This document shows positions 8,471-15,546 of a DNA stretch of 42,303 nucleotides, piece by piece. The first letter of the stretch is position 1. Every line of letters begins with the position of its first letter. Under the pieces are notes generated by a model that was not told where the DNA came from, did no database searches, and saw nothing but the letters and a program-made list of their open reading frames with translations. This DNA is from Planctomycetota bacterium (GTDB lineage: Bacteria; Planctomycetota; UBA8742; UBA2392), in contig JAJVIO010000016.1 in the NCBI GenBank assembly GCA_022071975.1, positions 1 through 42,303 on the forward strand. Direction: 5' to 3'. The position numbers were made by a program, and so were the translations under genes.

Positions 8471-9138
8471 CCATCACCAACGACACACTGGTAGGCCAGC
8501 TCGCCGCTGAGCAGCCTCTTTCCACGCGGGTTTTCGCCCGTCACGGCATTGACTACTGCTGCGGCGGCGGGCGCCCGCTCGGCGAAGTCTGCAGCGAGAA
8601 AGGGCTCGACGCCGGAAGCGTCGTCGCCGAGATCGAGAAAGAGCTGAACGCGCCCGGAGAGCAGCCCACACGCTGGGACAACGCGCCGTTGCCCGATCTG
8701 ATTGACCATATCCTGCAGGCCTACCACGTGCCCCTGTGGGAGGAGCTCTCACGCCTCGACGCGATGGCCCGCAAGGTGCACATGGTCCACGGCGACAAAG
8801 AGCCCGAGATGCTGGCCGGTATCGTCGACGTCTTCGGCGGCCTGAAAGCCGAGCTCGACCAGCACATGCGCAAGGAGGAACAGATCCTGTTTCCCATGAT
8901 CCTGGGCGGCCACGGCACGATGGCGGGCGGGCCCATCCACGTGATGAACCACGAGCACGAAAGCTGCGGCGAAGCCCTGCGCCGCCTGCGCCTGCTGACC
9001 AACAACTACGACGTGCCGGAAGGCGCCTGCAACACCTGGCGCGCCCTGTGGCACGGCCTGGCCGCGCTTGAACACGACCTGCACCAGCACATCCACCTCG
9101 AGAACAACATCCTGTTCCCGCGCGCGCTGAACGGCTAG
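8467..9138 (+). CDS. RIC/YtfE/ScdA-type iron-sulfur cluster repair di-iron protein
   Basis: A 223-residue cytoplasmic protein with the two-domain layout of the Repair of Iron Centers family, including its usual length. An N-terminal ScdA_N (DUF542) domain carries the CC pair at residues 31-32 (GIDYCCGGG). A hemerythrin-like four-helix bundle supplies His and Glu ligands in HxxLWEEL, DQHMRKEEQILFP, HVMNHEHE and HDLHQHIHLENNILFP. Family members protect or repair Fe-S clusters after nitric oxide or oxidative damage. An AAGGAGA SD lies 7 nt upstream, within the end of tetR, and the start overlaps the tetR stop by 4 bp. In better known bacteria the regulator is NsrR or an NO sensor; a TetR partner is less usual. 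Confidence 0.92.
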   Translation: MTITNDTLVGQLAAEQPLSTRVFARHGIDYCCGGGRPLGEVCSEKGLDAGSVVAEIEKELNAPGEQPTRWDNAPLPDLIDHILQAYHVPLWEELSRLDAMARKVHMVHGDKEPEMLAGIVDVFGGLKAELDQHMRKEEQILFPMILGGHGTMAGGPIHVMNHEHESCGEALRRLRLLTNNYDVPEGACNTWRALWHGLAALEHDLHQHIHLENNILFPRALNG

Positions 9139-9152
9139 CGGCGGGAACGCAC

Positions 9153-9182
9153 GGGCCGCCGGCACCCCACGGCCGGCGGCCC
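9153..9182. terminator. Hairpin between convergent genes
   Basis: An 11-bp perfect stem, GGGCCGCCGGC with GCCGGCGGCCC, lies between the convergent RIC and MORN-repeat genes. Neither side has a T-run, so intrinsic termination is uncertain. Confidence 0.45.
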
Positions 9183-9195
9183 GCAGCATCTCGGC

Positions 9196-10758
9196 TTACT
9201 GGACTTTCTTGCCCTGCTGGAAAACTTCCTTCGTGAGCAGGTTGCCCACTTCATCCCAGGTGGACCAGGGACCGTCCTTCTCGCCGCGCACGTATGCGCC
9301 CAGCTCCGCCAGCCTGCCATTGCGGTAGTAGCTGCGCTGGTAGCCGTGCAGGATCTCCGTGCCGTCGTCGGCGACCGTGACCGTCCATTCCATGCTCAGG
9401 CTGCCGTCCGGGTATTGCTCCTGGCGATGCTGCACCTGCACGCTGCGGAAGAAGAATGTTTCCCTGGTCAGCATGCCCTCTTTGTAGGTGCGGCGCGCAG
9501 ACAGGTTTCCGTCCTCGTCAAACTCCTGCCATTCGCCGACGCGCATTCCTTTGTTGTACTCGCCCTTCAGCCGCAGCACGTCGATGTCGTACCACTCGAG
9601 CCACTCGCCCTGCTCGAGTCCGTCCTGGTAGCTGCCGCGCTTGGCCTGCACGCCGGTAGTGTGCCACCATATCCACTCGCCGCTGCGCAGGCCGTTGCTC
9701 CATTGGCCCTTGAAGCTCTGTTGGCGGTTGCGGAAGTTGCCGTAGGTCTCGCCCTGCAACACACCCTTTTCCCAGTTCTCGCTGAGTTCTTCGATGCCGT
9801 TGTCGTGATAGACGATCCAGCGACCGACCTTGCGGCCGTCTTCGTACTCGCCGGAATTGCGCACGCGCCCGTCTTCAAACCAGCTGACCCAGGCACCCAC
9901 GGGCTGGCCGTGTTCAAAGCGCGAGGATGACTCGAAACCGCCGGCGGCATGCCAGGTGCGCCACTCGCCGTGCTTCTGGCCGTCAACGTACGAGCCCTCT
10001 GAGGCTTTGCGGCCGTTGGCGTGCCACTCGGTCCAGGTGCCGGTCTGCTTGCCGTCTGTGTAGTTGCCCTCGAATGCGAGTTGATGGTTCACATGCCAGC
10101 CTCGCCAGGTGCCGACCTTCTTGCCCGCCAGGTACTGGCCCGCCGTCTTGTCCTCACCGGCCTCGTGCCACTCGCGCCACGCACCGTCGGGCACTTCCTG
10201 GCCGTCCACCGTGATGGCGTGCCACTGTGCTTTCACTGCTCCGCTGGGCCAGCGCTCGATGCGTTCTCCCTCAGCGCCGATGGTTTCGATTTCGTCCTTT
10301 TTGACCTGCGTGTCGTCCAGCAGCATGACGCCGGTGATCATGGCGGCGGTAGTCAGCAACGCCATCACCACGCCGCCGATCAGGTAAGTGCGCGCGGCCG
10401 TTGACAGCTTGCGGTGGGAGGGAGGCAGCGCATTGTAGGTGCCTGATTCGAAGCGGATGGTGGTCTCTTCGATGGCGCGGACCTGCGTGCTGTCCTCTTT
10501 CTCTTCGACGGGTTCGAAACGGCCGGTGTAGTCGTCGGACTTGGACTTCAGCTCTTCCAGCTTGGTGGTGCCGAATTCACTGACGAGGCGGCCCTTGAGC
10601 TTGATGTTCAGCTCCTGCTGCTTGGGCTCAACCTTGTGCAGGTAGACGTCGGTGATGAGCTGCTGGCACATAAGGCAGTACACCGTTTCGGTCAAACGGT
10701 GTTCGGCAACCTTCTGCCTGCGGTTGCAATGTGGGCAGGTGATCTCTACAGCCGCCAT
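9196..10758 (-). CDS. Zinc-ribbon, single-TM protein with MORN/YwqK-like repeats
   Basis: A 520-residue protein. Residues 1-45 form a zinc ribbon with ligands C8, C11, C28 and C31. Residues 50-90 hold a conserved segment also present in the neighbouring gene. A single TM helix spans about 124-146. From about 165 to 515 there are repeated units of the form G.W..WH.NG....G.Y.DGK..G, the MORN-variant repeat seen in YwqK-type proteins. The topology implied is a cytoplasmic ribbon with repeats outside the inner membrane. YwqK-like proteins are often labelled antitoxins, but nothing here supports toxin neutralisation; a structural or binding role is as likely. It is the last gene of a minus-strand cluster that starts with the LpoB-like gene. 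Confidence 0.7.
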   Translation of the reverse strand: MAAVEITCPHCNRRQKVAEHRLTETVYCLMCQQLITDVYLHKVEPKQQELNIKLKGRLVSEFGTTKLEELKSKSDDYTGRFEPVEEKEDSTQVRAIEETTIRFESGTYNALPPSHRKLSTAARTYLIGGVVMALLTTAAMITGVMLLDDTQVKKDEIETIGAEGERIERWPSGAVKAQWHAITVDGQEVPDGAWREWHEAGEDKTAGQYLAGKKVGTWRGWHVNHQLAFEGNYTDGKQTGTWTEWHANGRKASEGSYVDGQKHGEWRTWHAAGGFESSSRFEHGQPVGAWVSWFEDGRVRNSGEYEDGRKVGRWIVYHDNGIEELSENWEKGVLQGETYGNFRNRQQSFKGQWSNGLRSGEWIWWHTTGVQAKRGSYQDGLEQGEWLEWYDIDVLRLKGEYNKGMRVGEWQEFDEDGNLSARRTYKEGMLTRETFFFRSVQVQHRQEQYPDGSLSMEWTVTVADDGTEILHGYQRSYYRNGRLAELGAYVRGEKDGPWSTWDEVGNLLTKEVFQQGKKVQ

Positions 10759-10864
10759 CAGCCTTACTCTTCAGCCGCCATCTGTCGCGAAATCCGGCCC
10801 CACACCACTCGTATTGTGCTTTTAGTACGCTTGATTGCGAGAACCAGCTTACCACAAACCGCGG

Positions 10865-11287
10865 TTACACCTGACGCAGCACAAACATGTAATACGCCAC
10901 CAAGGCCGCCGCAATCACCAGTGCGAACACAGCCAGTGCCAGAACCGTGAAGGAACGACCGCGCCTTGCCTCCACCCCGGTCTGTGCAGGCGGCGTGTAC
11001 GCGGACAGGTCGAACTTCTGGGGAACCATGATCGTGGATGGGTCGAAGCCCCGCGAGTACTCTTCGGATGCCGCCACGATCTCGGACAGGTTGGTGATTC
11101 CGCTGGCGCTGATGATTTTGCCGTGCAGCGGGATCTGCAGCTTGGGCGGGTCCGACTTCTTCTTGTGCAGAAACGGGTCGTCGATGGTGCCGCGGCATTT
11201 CATGCACACCCACGGCTCGTGCAGGCGTTTATCCGGCACCTGCTGCGGGCTCTGGCAGTACGGGCAGATGACTTCAACACGGGCCAT
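10865..11287 (-). CDS. Small zinc-ribbon membrane protein, paralogue of the N-terminal half of its neighbour
   Basis: A 140-residue protein with zinc-ribbon Cys at 8, 11, 28 and 31, the same positions and spacing as the next gene downstream (9196-10758). A shared segment follows (LHGKIISASGITNLSE here, LKGRLVSEFGTTKLEE there), then a short linker and one C-terminal TM helix (about 113-135). It has no MORN repeats. The function is unknown. The matching N-termini indicate duplication of a module that probably recruits both proteins to the same partner (inference). It sits 106 bp upstream of its paralogue and 54 bp downstream of the COG3014-like gene. Confidence 0.7.
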   Translation of the reverse strand: MARVEVICPYCQSPQQVPDKRLHEPWVCMKCRGTIDDPFLHKKKSDPPKLQIPLHGKIISASGITNLSEIVAASEEYSRGFDPSTIMVPQKFDLSAYTPPAQTGVEARRGRSFTVLALAVFALVIAAALVAYYMFVLRQV

Positions 11288-11341
11288 GGTTCAGGTTTCA
11301 AGCATACGTCGGCGGGGATTGGCCCGCCGCCGGGCGCGCGC

Positions 11342-12619
11342 TTACTTCTTGGGTGTGTTCGCGTATGGGTCCGACTTTGCCCAGCTTTCGCTGGTGGGAA
11401 TCACGTAGCGCGGCCTGCTTCGCAGCAGCAGCGACGCGTCCCCTTTTTCCGGCACGGTCAGCGGGATGCCCTGCTGGCGCATGTCGCGCAACTCGCGTCC
11501 CATGGAATCAAAATAGCGGACTTCCAGCTTGTGTTCGCCGGGCGGCAGCTTTGCCATCAGCAGGTGCGTCTCGCCCGGCAGCAGCACGTTGCCGCGGGTG
11601 TCGGCCTCGGCGTTCATCAGCAGGCTGGCGATCAGCACCACGGCGCCGGCGGCCATCACAATCGCGCCCGCCGTGACGGTGCCGTTGCTGTCCTTTGCCG
11701 AGCCCGACTCCATCAGCACACGGCCCACGTGCATGGCGGCTGCGCCGGTGGCGATGCCGGCGGTCTTGGCGATCGCCTTGCCCTTCAAAATGTCGTCCAT
11801 CACCCGCCCGCCGCGGGTGATGGCCTGGTAGAACGTGTCGCCGATCTTGTAGCTCTGGCCCAGCGACTCGCCGTCCACGAACACCTCGGCGTACGCTTCT
11901 TCGTAGCTTCCCTGGTTGATCGCGCGCACGCTGCCGTGGTGGCCCTCGGCCGTGAAGTAGGGGCCTTCGCCCAGCTCGATCATCATCACGGTGTTGGCCT
12001 CGAGCTGTGCCTCAAGGTTCAGCCAGGGGCAGTCGGGGTCGAAGTTTGCGGGTTCTTTGGCGAGGCGGTTGATCTCGTCCAGCAGCATCTTCGCGCCGTC
12101 CTTGTCGCCGCGATCCAGGAAGCAACGCACGCGCATCAGGAAGGGGGGCAGCCAGTCGGCCGCGTATTCGCCGGCCTCGAGGTCGCCGGTATCGACAAAG
12201 ATGGAATTGCGGAAGCACGCCATGGCGTCTTCGCGGTTGTTCGCCTGGAAGTACAGCATGCCAAGGTACCAGCTGTTGAAGGCGCGCTCGTAGGGATCGC
12301 CCATCCACCACTTCTGGCGCTCGCTGAAGAAGTAGGCGCTGGCGACGCCGCCGCCCTTGCCGTGGTTCATGATGTTCCAGGCGCGCAGGTAATCGACCTG
12401 CGCGCTGTCGAGATAGCCGAGCGCCATCTTGGCGTGTGCGCGGTAGTTCAGCACCAGGGTCTGGTCGCGCTCAGGAAACTCGTTCATGTCACGGGTGTCG
12501 GTGACGATCTGCTGCCAGCCGCCCTTGTTGAGCGCGGCCTTGGCGTCGTACACGGACTGACAGCCGACCAGCGCGAACAGCGCCAGCAGCAGGCAGGTAG
12601 TTTTCAGGGCTGGTGTCAC
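11342..12619 (-). CDS. COG3014-like TPR lipoprotein
   Basis: A 425-residue lipoprotein: signal peptide with lipobox LVGC (Cys about residue 20), a helical TPR-like region (about 25-190), a Gly/Ala-rich hydrophobic stretch (about 285-335) and a beta-rich C-terminus. The segment KWWMGDPYERAFNSWYLG followed by NREDAMACFRNS fits COG3014-type lipoproteins, which in other bacteria sit beside LpoB/LPP20-type lipoprotein genes; the same neighbour occurs here. The start is GTG at 12619 with GAGGA upstream. A role in outer-membrane support of peptidoglycan synthases is inferred from this association. Confidence 0.6.
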   Translation of the reverse strand: MTPALKTTCLLLALFALVGCQSVYDAKAALNKGGWQQIVTDTRDMNEFPERDQTLVLNYRAHAKMALGYLDSAQVDYLRAWNIMNHGKGGGVASAYFFSERQKWWMGDPYERAFNSWYLGMLYFQANNREDAMACFRNSIFVDTGDLEAGEYAADWLPPFLMRVRCFLDRGDKDGAKMLLDEINRLAKEPANFDPDCPWLNLEAQLEANTVMMIELGEGPYFTAEGHHGSVRAINQGSYEEAYAEVFVDGESLGQSYKIGDTFYQAITRGGRVMDDILKGKAIAKTAGIATGAAAMHVGRVLMESGSAKDSNGTVTAGAIVMAAGAVVLIASLLMNAEADTRGNVLLPGETHLLMAKLPPGEHKLEVRYFDSMGRELRDMRQQGIPLTVPEKGDASLLLRSRPRYVIPTSESWAKSDPYANTPKK

Positions 12620-12653
12620 TTGCTCGTCCTCACTCGCGGCCCGGAAAGAAGCC

Positions 12654-12713
12654 TCGCACAGAGATCACGGAGTTCACAGAGACGACTCCGTGTTCTCCGC
12701 GCTCTCTGTGCGA
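12654..12713. repeat. Nested inverted repeat, CTCTGTGCGA family
   Basis: Outer arms TCGCACAGAG and CTCTGTGCGA (10 bp) enclose inner arms CACGGAGT and ACTCCGTG (8 bp), giving a two-level hairpin in the gap between the LpoB-like and COG3014-like genes. A related element with CGCAGAG/CTCTGCG words lies at 27652-27710. It is probably a dispersed REP-like repeat and may also affect read-through within the operon. Confidence 0.6.
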
Positions 12714-12730
12714 GACCGGCAACGCATGGC

Positions 12731-13354
12731 TTAGCGGTAAACCGCCGACTTTTCGCTGACGCGGCGGATCTTGTGGCCGCCCTTGAAGATCAGCTCGTCC
12801 GTCTCCGTGTCGATCAGCTCGAAGGTGTACAGGATGGTGTCGTCCTCGTACTCGCCGTCGGTCATCGACAGGGTGCTGAACTTGGCCTTCAGGAAGTAGT
12901 CGGCGCCCAGCTTGGTGCGGCGGCCGGTGCGGTCCGTGCGCTCGCCGGATTCCTTTTCTTCCTTTTCGCTGGCGACGGCTTCCTGCACGTCGCTGTCGCG
13001 CTGGCTGAAACGCAGCTCGTCGCGGGTGTAGCGGGCCATCAGCTCAACGACCAGGTCTTCCTGGAAAATCTGGCTGACCTCGGGGAAGCGCGTGTCGTTC
13101 TGCGGGCGGATCACCGCGACGATGGGCGCGTCGCCCCACTTGGCGATGAAGCGCTCGGTGATTTTCTGCTTCTTGATCTGGTCGGCGATCTCGTCCGTCA
13201 CCTCAAGCAGGTCCGCTGCATAGGGGCCCGAGCTTTCCGGTCCCACTTCGTCGTCTTCCAGGTCCTCGCGGGTGGACTGGCGGCAGCCGGTGCCGGCGCC
13301 GCTGGCGGCGACCACGAAACTGAGCAGCAACAGAATGATCCAGAACTTGCGCAT
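12731..13354 (-). CDS. LpoB-like lipoprotein (penicillin-binding protein activator family)
   Basis: A 207-residue lipoprotein with lipobox GTGC at about residues 21-24. The mature domain has the LpoB/CsgG-like pattern: PIVAVIRPQNDTRF (beta strand, then N-[RD]-T), EDLVVELMARYTRDELRFSQR, LGADYFLKAKFSTL and TFELIDTETDELIFKGGHKIRR. LpoB family proteins reach from the outer membrane to activate peptidoglycan synthases. The frame stays open upstream to 13858, but the ATG at 13352-13354 has GGGAG upstream and starts the signal peptide. A charged insert (EKEEKESGERTDRTGRR) interrupts the domain. It heads the cluster with the COG3014-like and zinc-ribbon genes and is divergent from rluA. Confidence 0.7.
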   Translation of the reverse strand: MRKFWIILLLLSFVVAASGAGTGCRQSTREDLEDDEVGPESSGPYAADLLEVTDEIADQIKKQKITERFIAKWGDAPIVAVIRPQNDTRFPEVSQIFQEDLVVELMARYTRDELRFSQRDSDVQEAVASEKEEKESGERTDRTGRRTKLGADYFLKAKFSTLSMTDGEYEDDTILYTFELIDTETDELIFKGGHKIRRVSEKSAVYR

Positions 13355-13433
13355 CCGATGTCTCCCTTTAGTCAGCCCCATGTGAGCCCGAATAGCGTAG
13401 CCACGCGCGCGAAACTCGCAAGCGCTGCGTCGG

Positions 13434-13462
13434 TTGACAGGCGCCTTGCACAAGCAGACAGT
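13434..13462 (+). promoter_or_regulatory. Candidate rluA promoter
   Basis: A consensus -35 TTGACA (13434-13439) and a 17-bp spacer lead to a weak -10-like GACAGT (13457-13462) ending 6 nt before the rluA ATG. The geometry fits a leaderless start, but the -10 is poor. Confidence 0.4.
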
Positions 13463-13468
13463 GAAATC

Positions 13469-14470
13469 ATGGAGCCCAATTTCCGCAAACTCGACAAGAC
13501 TGAAATCACCGTGCCTCCCGAGGCGGAAGGCAATCGCCTCGACCGCTTCCTCGCAGGCCAGTTCCCCGACTACTCGCGTACACTGCTCGCCAGCCTGGTG
13601 CGCGACGGGCTCGTCAGCATCGAAGACCTTCCGCCCGCCAAAGTGAAGCCGTCGCTTAAGCTGGAAGCCGGCCAGGTCATCACCCTTGAAAAACCCGCGC
13701 TTGAAGAAGCCGAGCTGGCGCCCGAAGACATTCCGTTGGACGTGCTGTTCGAGGACGACTGCATCATCGTGATCAACAAGCCCGCTGACCTGCCGGTGCA
13801 TCCGCCCAAGGCCGGGCGCGGCGGCACGCTGGCCAACGCTTTGCTGTTCCACTTTCAAAAACTAAGCCGCCCCGATCCGATCCGCCCCGGCATCGTGCAT
13901 CGCCTCGATGCCGACACCAGCGGCGTGATCGTCTGCGCCAAGGACGACAGCGCCCACTTCAAGCTCGCGAAACAGTTCGAGCAGCGCACCGTAAAGAAAG
14001 AATACCTGGCCATCGTGCGCGGCCGCATGAAACAGCCCAGCGGCGAAATCGACATGCCGATAGGGCGCCACCCTGACCACTACGAGATGCAGCGCGTGCA
14101 CCCCGAGGGGCGCTCGGCCGTGACGCACTGGGAGGTGATCGAGGAGTTCAAACGCTTCAGCCTGCTGCGCCTCAAGCCGCAGTCGGGGCGCACGCACCAG
14201 TTGCGTGTCCACCTGTCGGCGATCAATCACCCGATCGTGGGCGACCGGCTGTACTCACGTAAGCCGCCCCTGACACGCAGTGAAGTTGAGGGGCGAGAGG
14301 CAGAACCCGGCGAACCGCCCCTGATCGCGCGCCAGGCCCTGCACGCGGCCAGGCTCGAGTTCGAGCACCCGCGCAGCGGCGAGCGCGTAAGCTTCGAAGC
14401 ACCCCTGCCCGAGGACATGCAGCGCACGCTGGAAGCGCTGCGCGAAGCAGGCGGTAAACGGGACGCGTAA
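13469..14470 (+). CDS. RluA-family 23S rRNA/tRNA pseudouridine synthase
   Basis: A 333-residue enzyme that isomerises uridine to pseudouridine in structured RNA. An N-terminal S4 RNA-binding domain (about 20-85: NRLDRFLAGQFPDYSRT) precedes the catalytic domain with HRLDADTSGVIV, D147 being the expected catalytic Asp, and the RluA motifs SGRTHQLRVHLSAINHPIVGD. Length and S4 domain fit the RluD/RluC subgroup, but the target site cannot be assigned. A very long open frame runs through from 10835; the ATG at 13469 is chosen because homology begins just after it and a promoter-like -35 sits upstream. The next gene begins 72 bp downstream on the same strand. Confidence 0.9.
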   Translation: MEPNFRKLDKTEITVPPEAEGNRLDRFLAGQFPDYSRTLLASLVRDGLVSIEDLPPAKVKPSLKLEAGQVITLEKPALEEAELAPEDIPLDVLFEDDCIIVINKPADLPVHPPKAGRGGTLANALLFHFQKLSRPDPIRPGIVHRLDADTSGVIVCAKDDSAHFKLAKQFEQRTVKKEYLAIVRGRMKQPSGEIDMPIGRHPDHYEMQRVHPEGRSAVTHWEVIEEFKRFSLLRLKPQSGRTHQLRVHLSAINHPIVGDRLYSRKPPLTRSEVEGREAEPGEPPLIARQALHAARLEFEHPRSGERVSFEAPLPEDMQRTLEALREAGGKRDA

Positions 14471-14542
14471 CAGGAGCTGCGTTCGGTTGCGGTGCAGGGA
14501 ACATTCCGCACACCGGCGCTGTTCCAGCAGCGGAGAAACGCC

Positions 14543-15070
14543 ATGACGCGCACACTTCCCGCCCTGATCCTGCTCGCGGCCCTGATGGCGGCCTGCAAGG
14601 CACCCGAGCCGCAGCCGGCCGGCGGCCAGGCCGCGGGCATGGTGATCGGCTCGCGCTTCGACGAGACGCCGCTGACCGTGGGCAAAGGCGAGCTTGAGGG
14701 CAAGGCCGTGGTGATCAGCTACTTTGCCACCTGGTGAGGGGCCTGCGCCAAGGAAGCGCCCGTGCTGGCGCGCCTGAAAGCCGAGTACGAATCGCGCGGG
14801 GTTTACTTCATATCGCTGACCATTGAACCCGACGACGACCAGCAGAAGGTGGAAGCCTGGCTGCAACGCGCCAAGGCTGAGGGCCTGCGGGCCGGTAGAG
14901 CCTCCGATGCCGCGATGGACAAGCTGATCCGCATGGGCGGCGCGCAGCCGGGCGCGATCCCGGCCAACGTGTTCATCACGGCCGAGGGGACCGTCGCGCG
15001 TTCACTGGTGGCGCCTGTGTCTCACGACGCGATTGAGGCAGCGGTGTCCGAAATCGCGCCCAGAAAGTAG
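14543..15070 (+). CDS. Thioredoxin-like (TlpA/AhpC-TSA type) lipoprotein, probable selenoprotein with UGA-encoded Sec65
   Basis: A 175-residue secreted thioredoxin-fold lipoprotein, counting the in-frame TGA at 14735-14737 as selenocysteine. The signal peptide ends in lipobox LMAAC. The strand before the active site is VVISYFATW, then TGA, then GACAKEAP, so the TGA replaces exactly the first Cys of the WCxxC motif (U65-G-A-C68). The frame continues intact for 110 more codons with TlpA-like features, including GVYFISLTIEPDD and the cis-Pro region AIPANVFI. An SD (GGAG) precedes the ATG at 14543. The protein would be a periplasmic disulfide or peroxide redox enzyme. The alternative is a pseudogene by one TGC or TGT to TGA change, but no other lesion is seen and a hairpin follows the TGA. 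Confidence 0.75.
14735..14774 (+). promoter_or_regulatory. UGA selenocysteine codon and SECIS-like hairpin
   Basis: After UGA (14735-14737) the mRNA can fold by hand as GGC (14740-14742) with GCC (72-74), GCGCC (45-49) with GGCGC (67-71), and AGC (55-57) with GCU (64-66). There is a 5-nt 5' bulge AAGGA (50-54), and the apical loop GCCCGU begins 20 nt after the UGA. This fits the bacterial SECIS outline: a hairpin directly downstream, loop about 16-37 nt from UGA, and G among the first loop bases. A competing smaller hairpin GCGC-CAAGGAA-GCGC is possible. Folding was done by eye only. Confidence 0.5.
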
Positions 15071-15280
15071 GCGTAACGTTCTATTACGCAGGCGCACAAA
15101 ACTTTGCGGCGGCGCAGGTCGGGAAGATTGCGGCAAAATTCACTAAAGTGCCGCATCCCATTACCACGATAAGGCTTAGCGATTGCACCGAACGCTTTGG
15201 CGTATTGGCACGCCACGCGCTACGGGGCATTCCAGTTAGCTCGGTACATACTAAAGACCTAATAACACAGGAGTTACACA
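15071..15280 (+). other. Spacer upstream of the small lipoprotein
   Basis: It begins with the hairpin GCGTAA-CGTTCTA-TTACGC (15071-15089) right after the selenoprotein stop, without a T-run. The rest is lower in G+C than the surrounding genes and ends in AGGAG (15270-15274), the SD of the next gene. It presumably contains that gene's promoter, but no convincing -35/-10 pair was found. Confidence 0.4.
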
Positions 15281-15418
15281 ATGAAGAAGTTCGCTCTCGC
15301 GGTCGTCGTGATCGCCTTCGGCGCCCTGATGGTTGCCGGCTGCCCCGCTGACAATAAGACCAACACCGCCAAGCCCGCCAACGCGCCGGCCACGAACGCT
15401 CCTGCCACCAACGGCTAA
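15281..15418 (+). CDS. Very small lipoprotein
   Basis: A 45-residue peptide: basic start MKKFALAVVVIAFG, hydrophobic core and lipobox MVAGC, then a short tail rich in Asn, Ala, Pro and Thr (PANAPATNAPATNG). It has a good AGGAG SD 6 nt upstream, a TAA stop and its own strong terminator, so it is a genuine gene despite its size. After processing only about 25 residues would remain outside the membrane. Lys-Thr-Asn-rich tails of this kind occur in abundant small lipoproteins (entericidin-like), but I see no family signature and assign no function. Confidence 0.75.
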   Translation: MKKFALAVVVIAFGALMVAGCPADNKTNTAKPANAPATNAPATNG

Positions 15419-15444
15419 GTTGTTCGGTTGATGCAGATTGAACG

Positions 15445-15472
15445 GTCCCGAGGAAGCTTCCTCGGGACTTTT
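15445..15472 (+). terminator. Intrinsic terminator of the small lipoprotein gene
   Basis: A perfect 24-nt palindrome, arms GTCCCGAGGA and TCCTCGGGAC around AGCT, followed by TTTTC. Confidence 0.9.
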
Positions 15473-15546
15473 CATTTGCCACGATTTATCCGTGAGGAAC
15501 CTGCCGGGTCGGGCACTAACCCCACAAGTTGAAACCGGAGATAACG

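Noticed and set aside
9196-10758. YwqK-type antitoxin of a toxin-antitoxin pair
   Set aside because: The repeats fit, but the zinc ribbon and TM helix do not, and no toxin-like gene is adjacent.
10835-14470. A 1211-codon open frame on the plus strand, opposite four minus-strand genes
   Set aside because: Only its last 333 codons (rluA) show a protein family. The rest is antisense to well supported genes with SDs and signal peptides, and is open because of high G+C third positions.
14735-14737. TGA as a simple nonsense mutation or genetic code change
   Set aside because: Code change is excluded by TGA stops in other intact genes. A plain nonsense mutation is possible but less likely, because the TGA hits exactly the redox Cys and no other damage is present.
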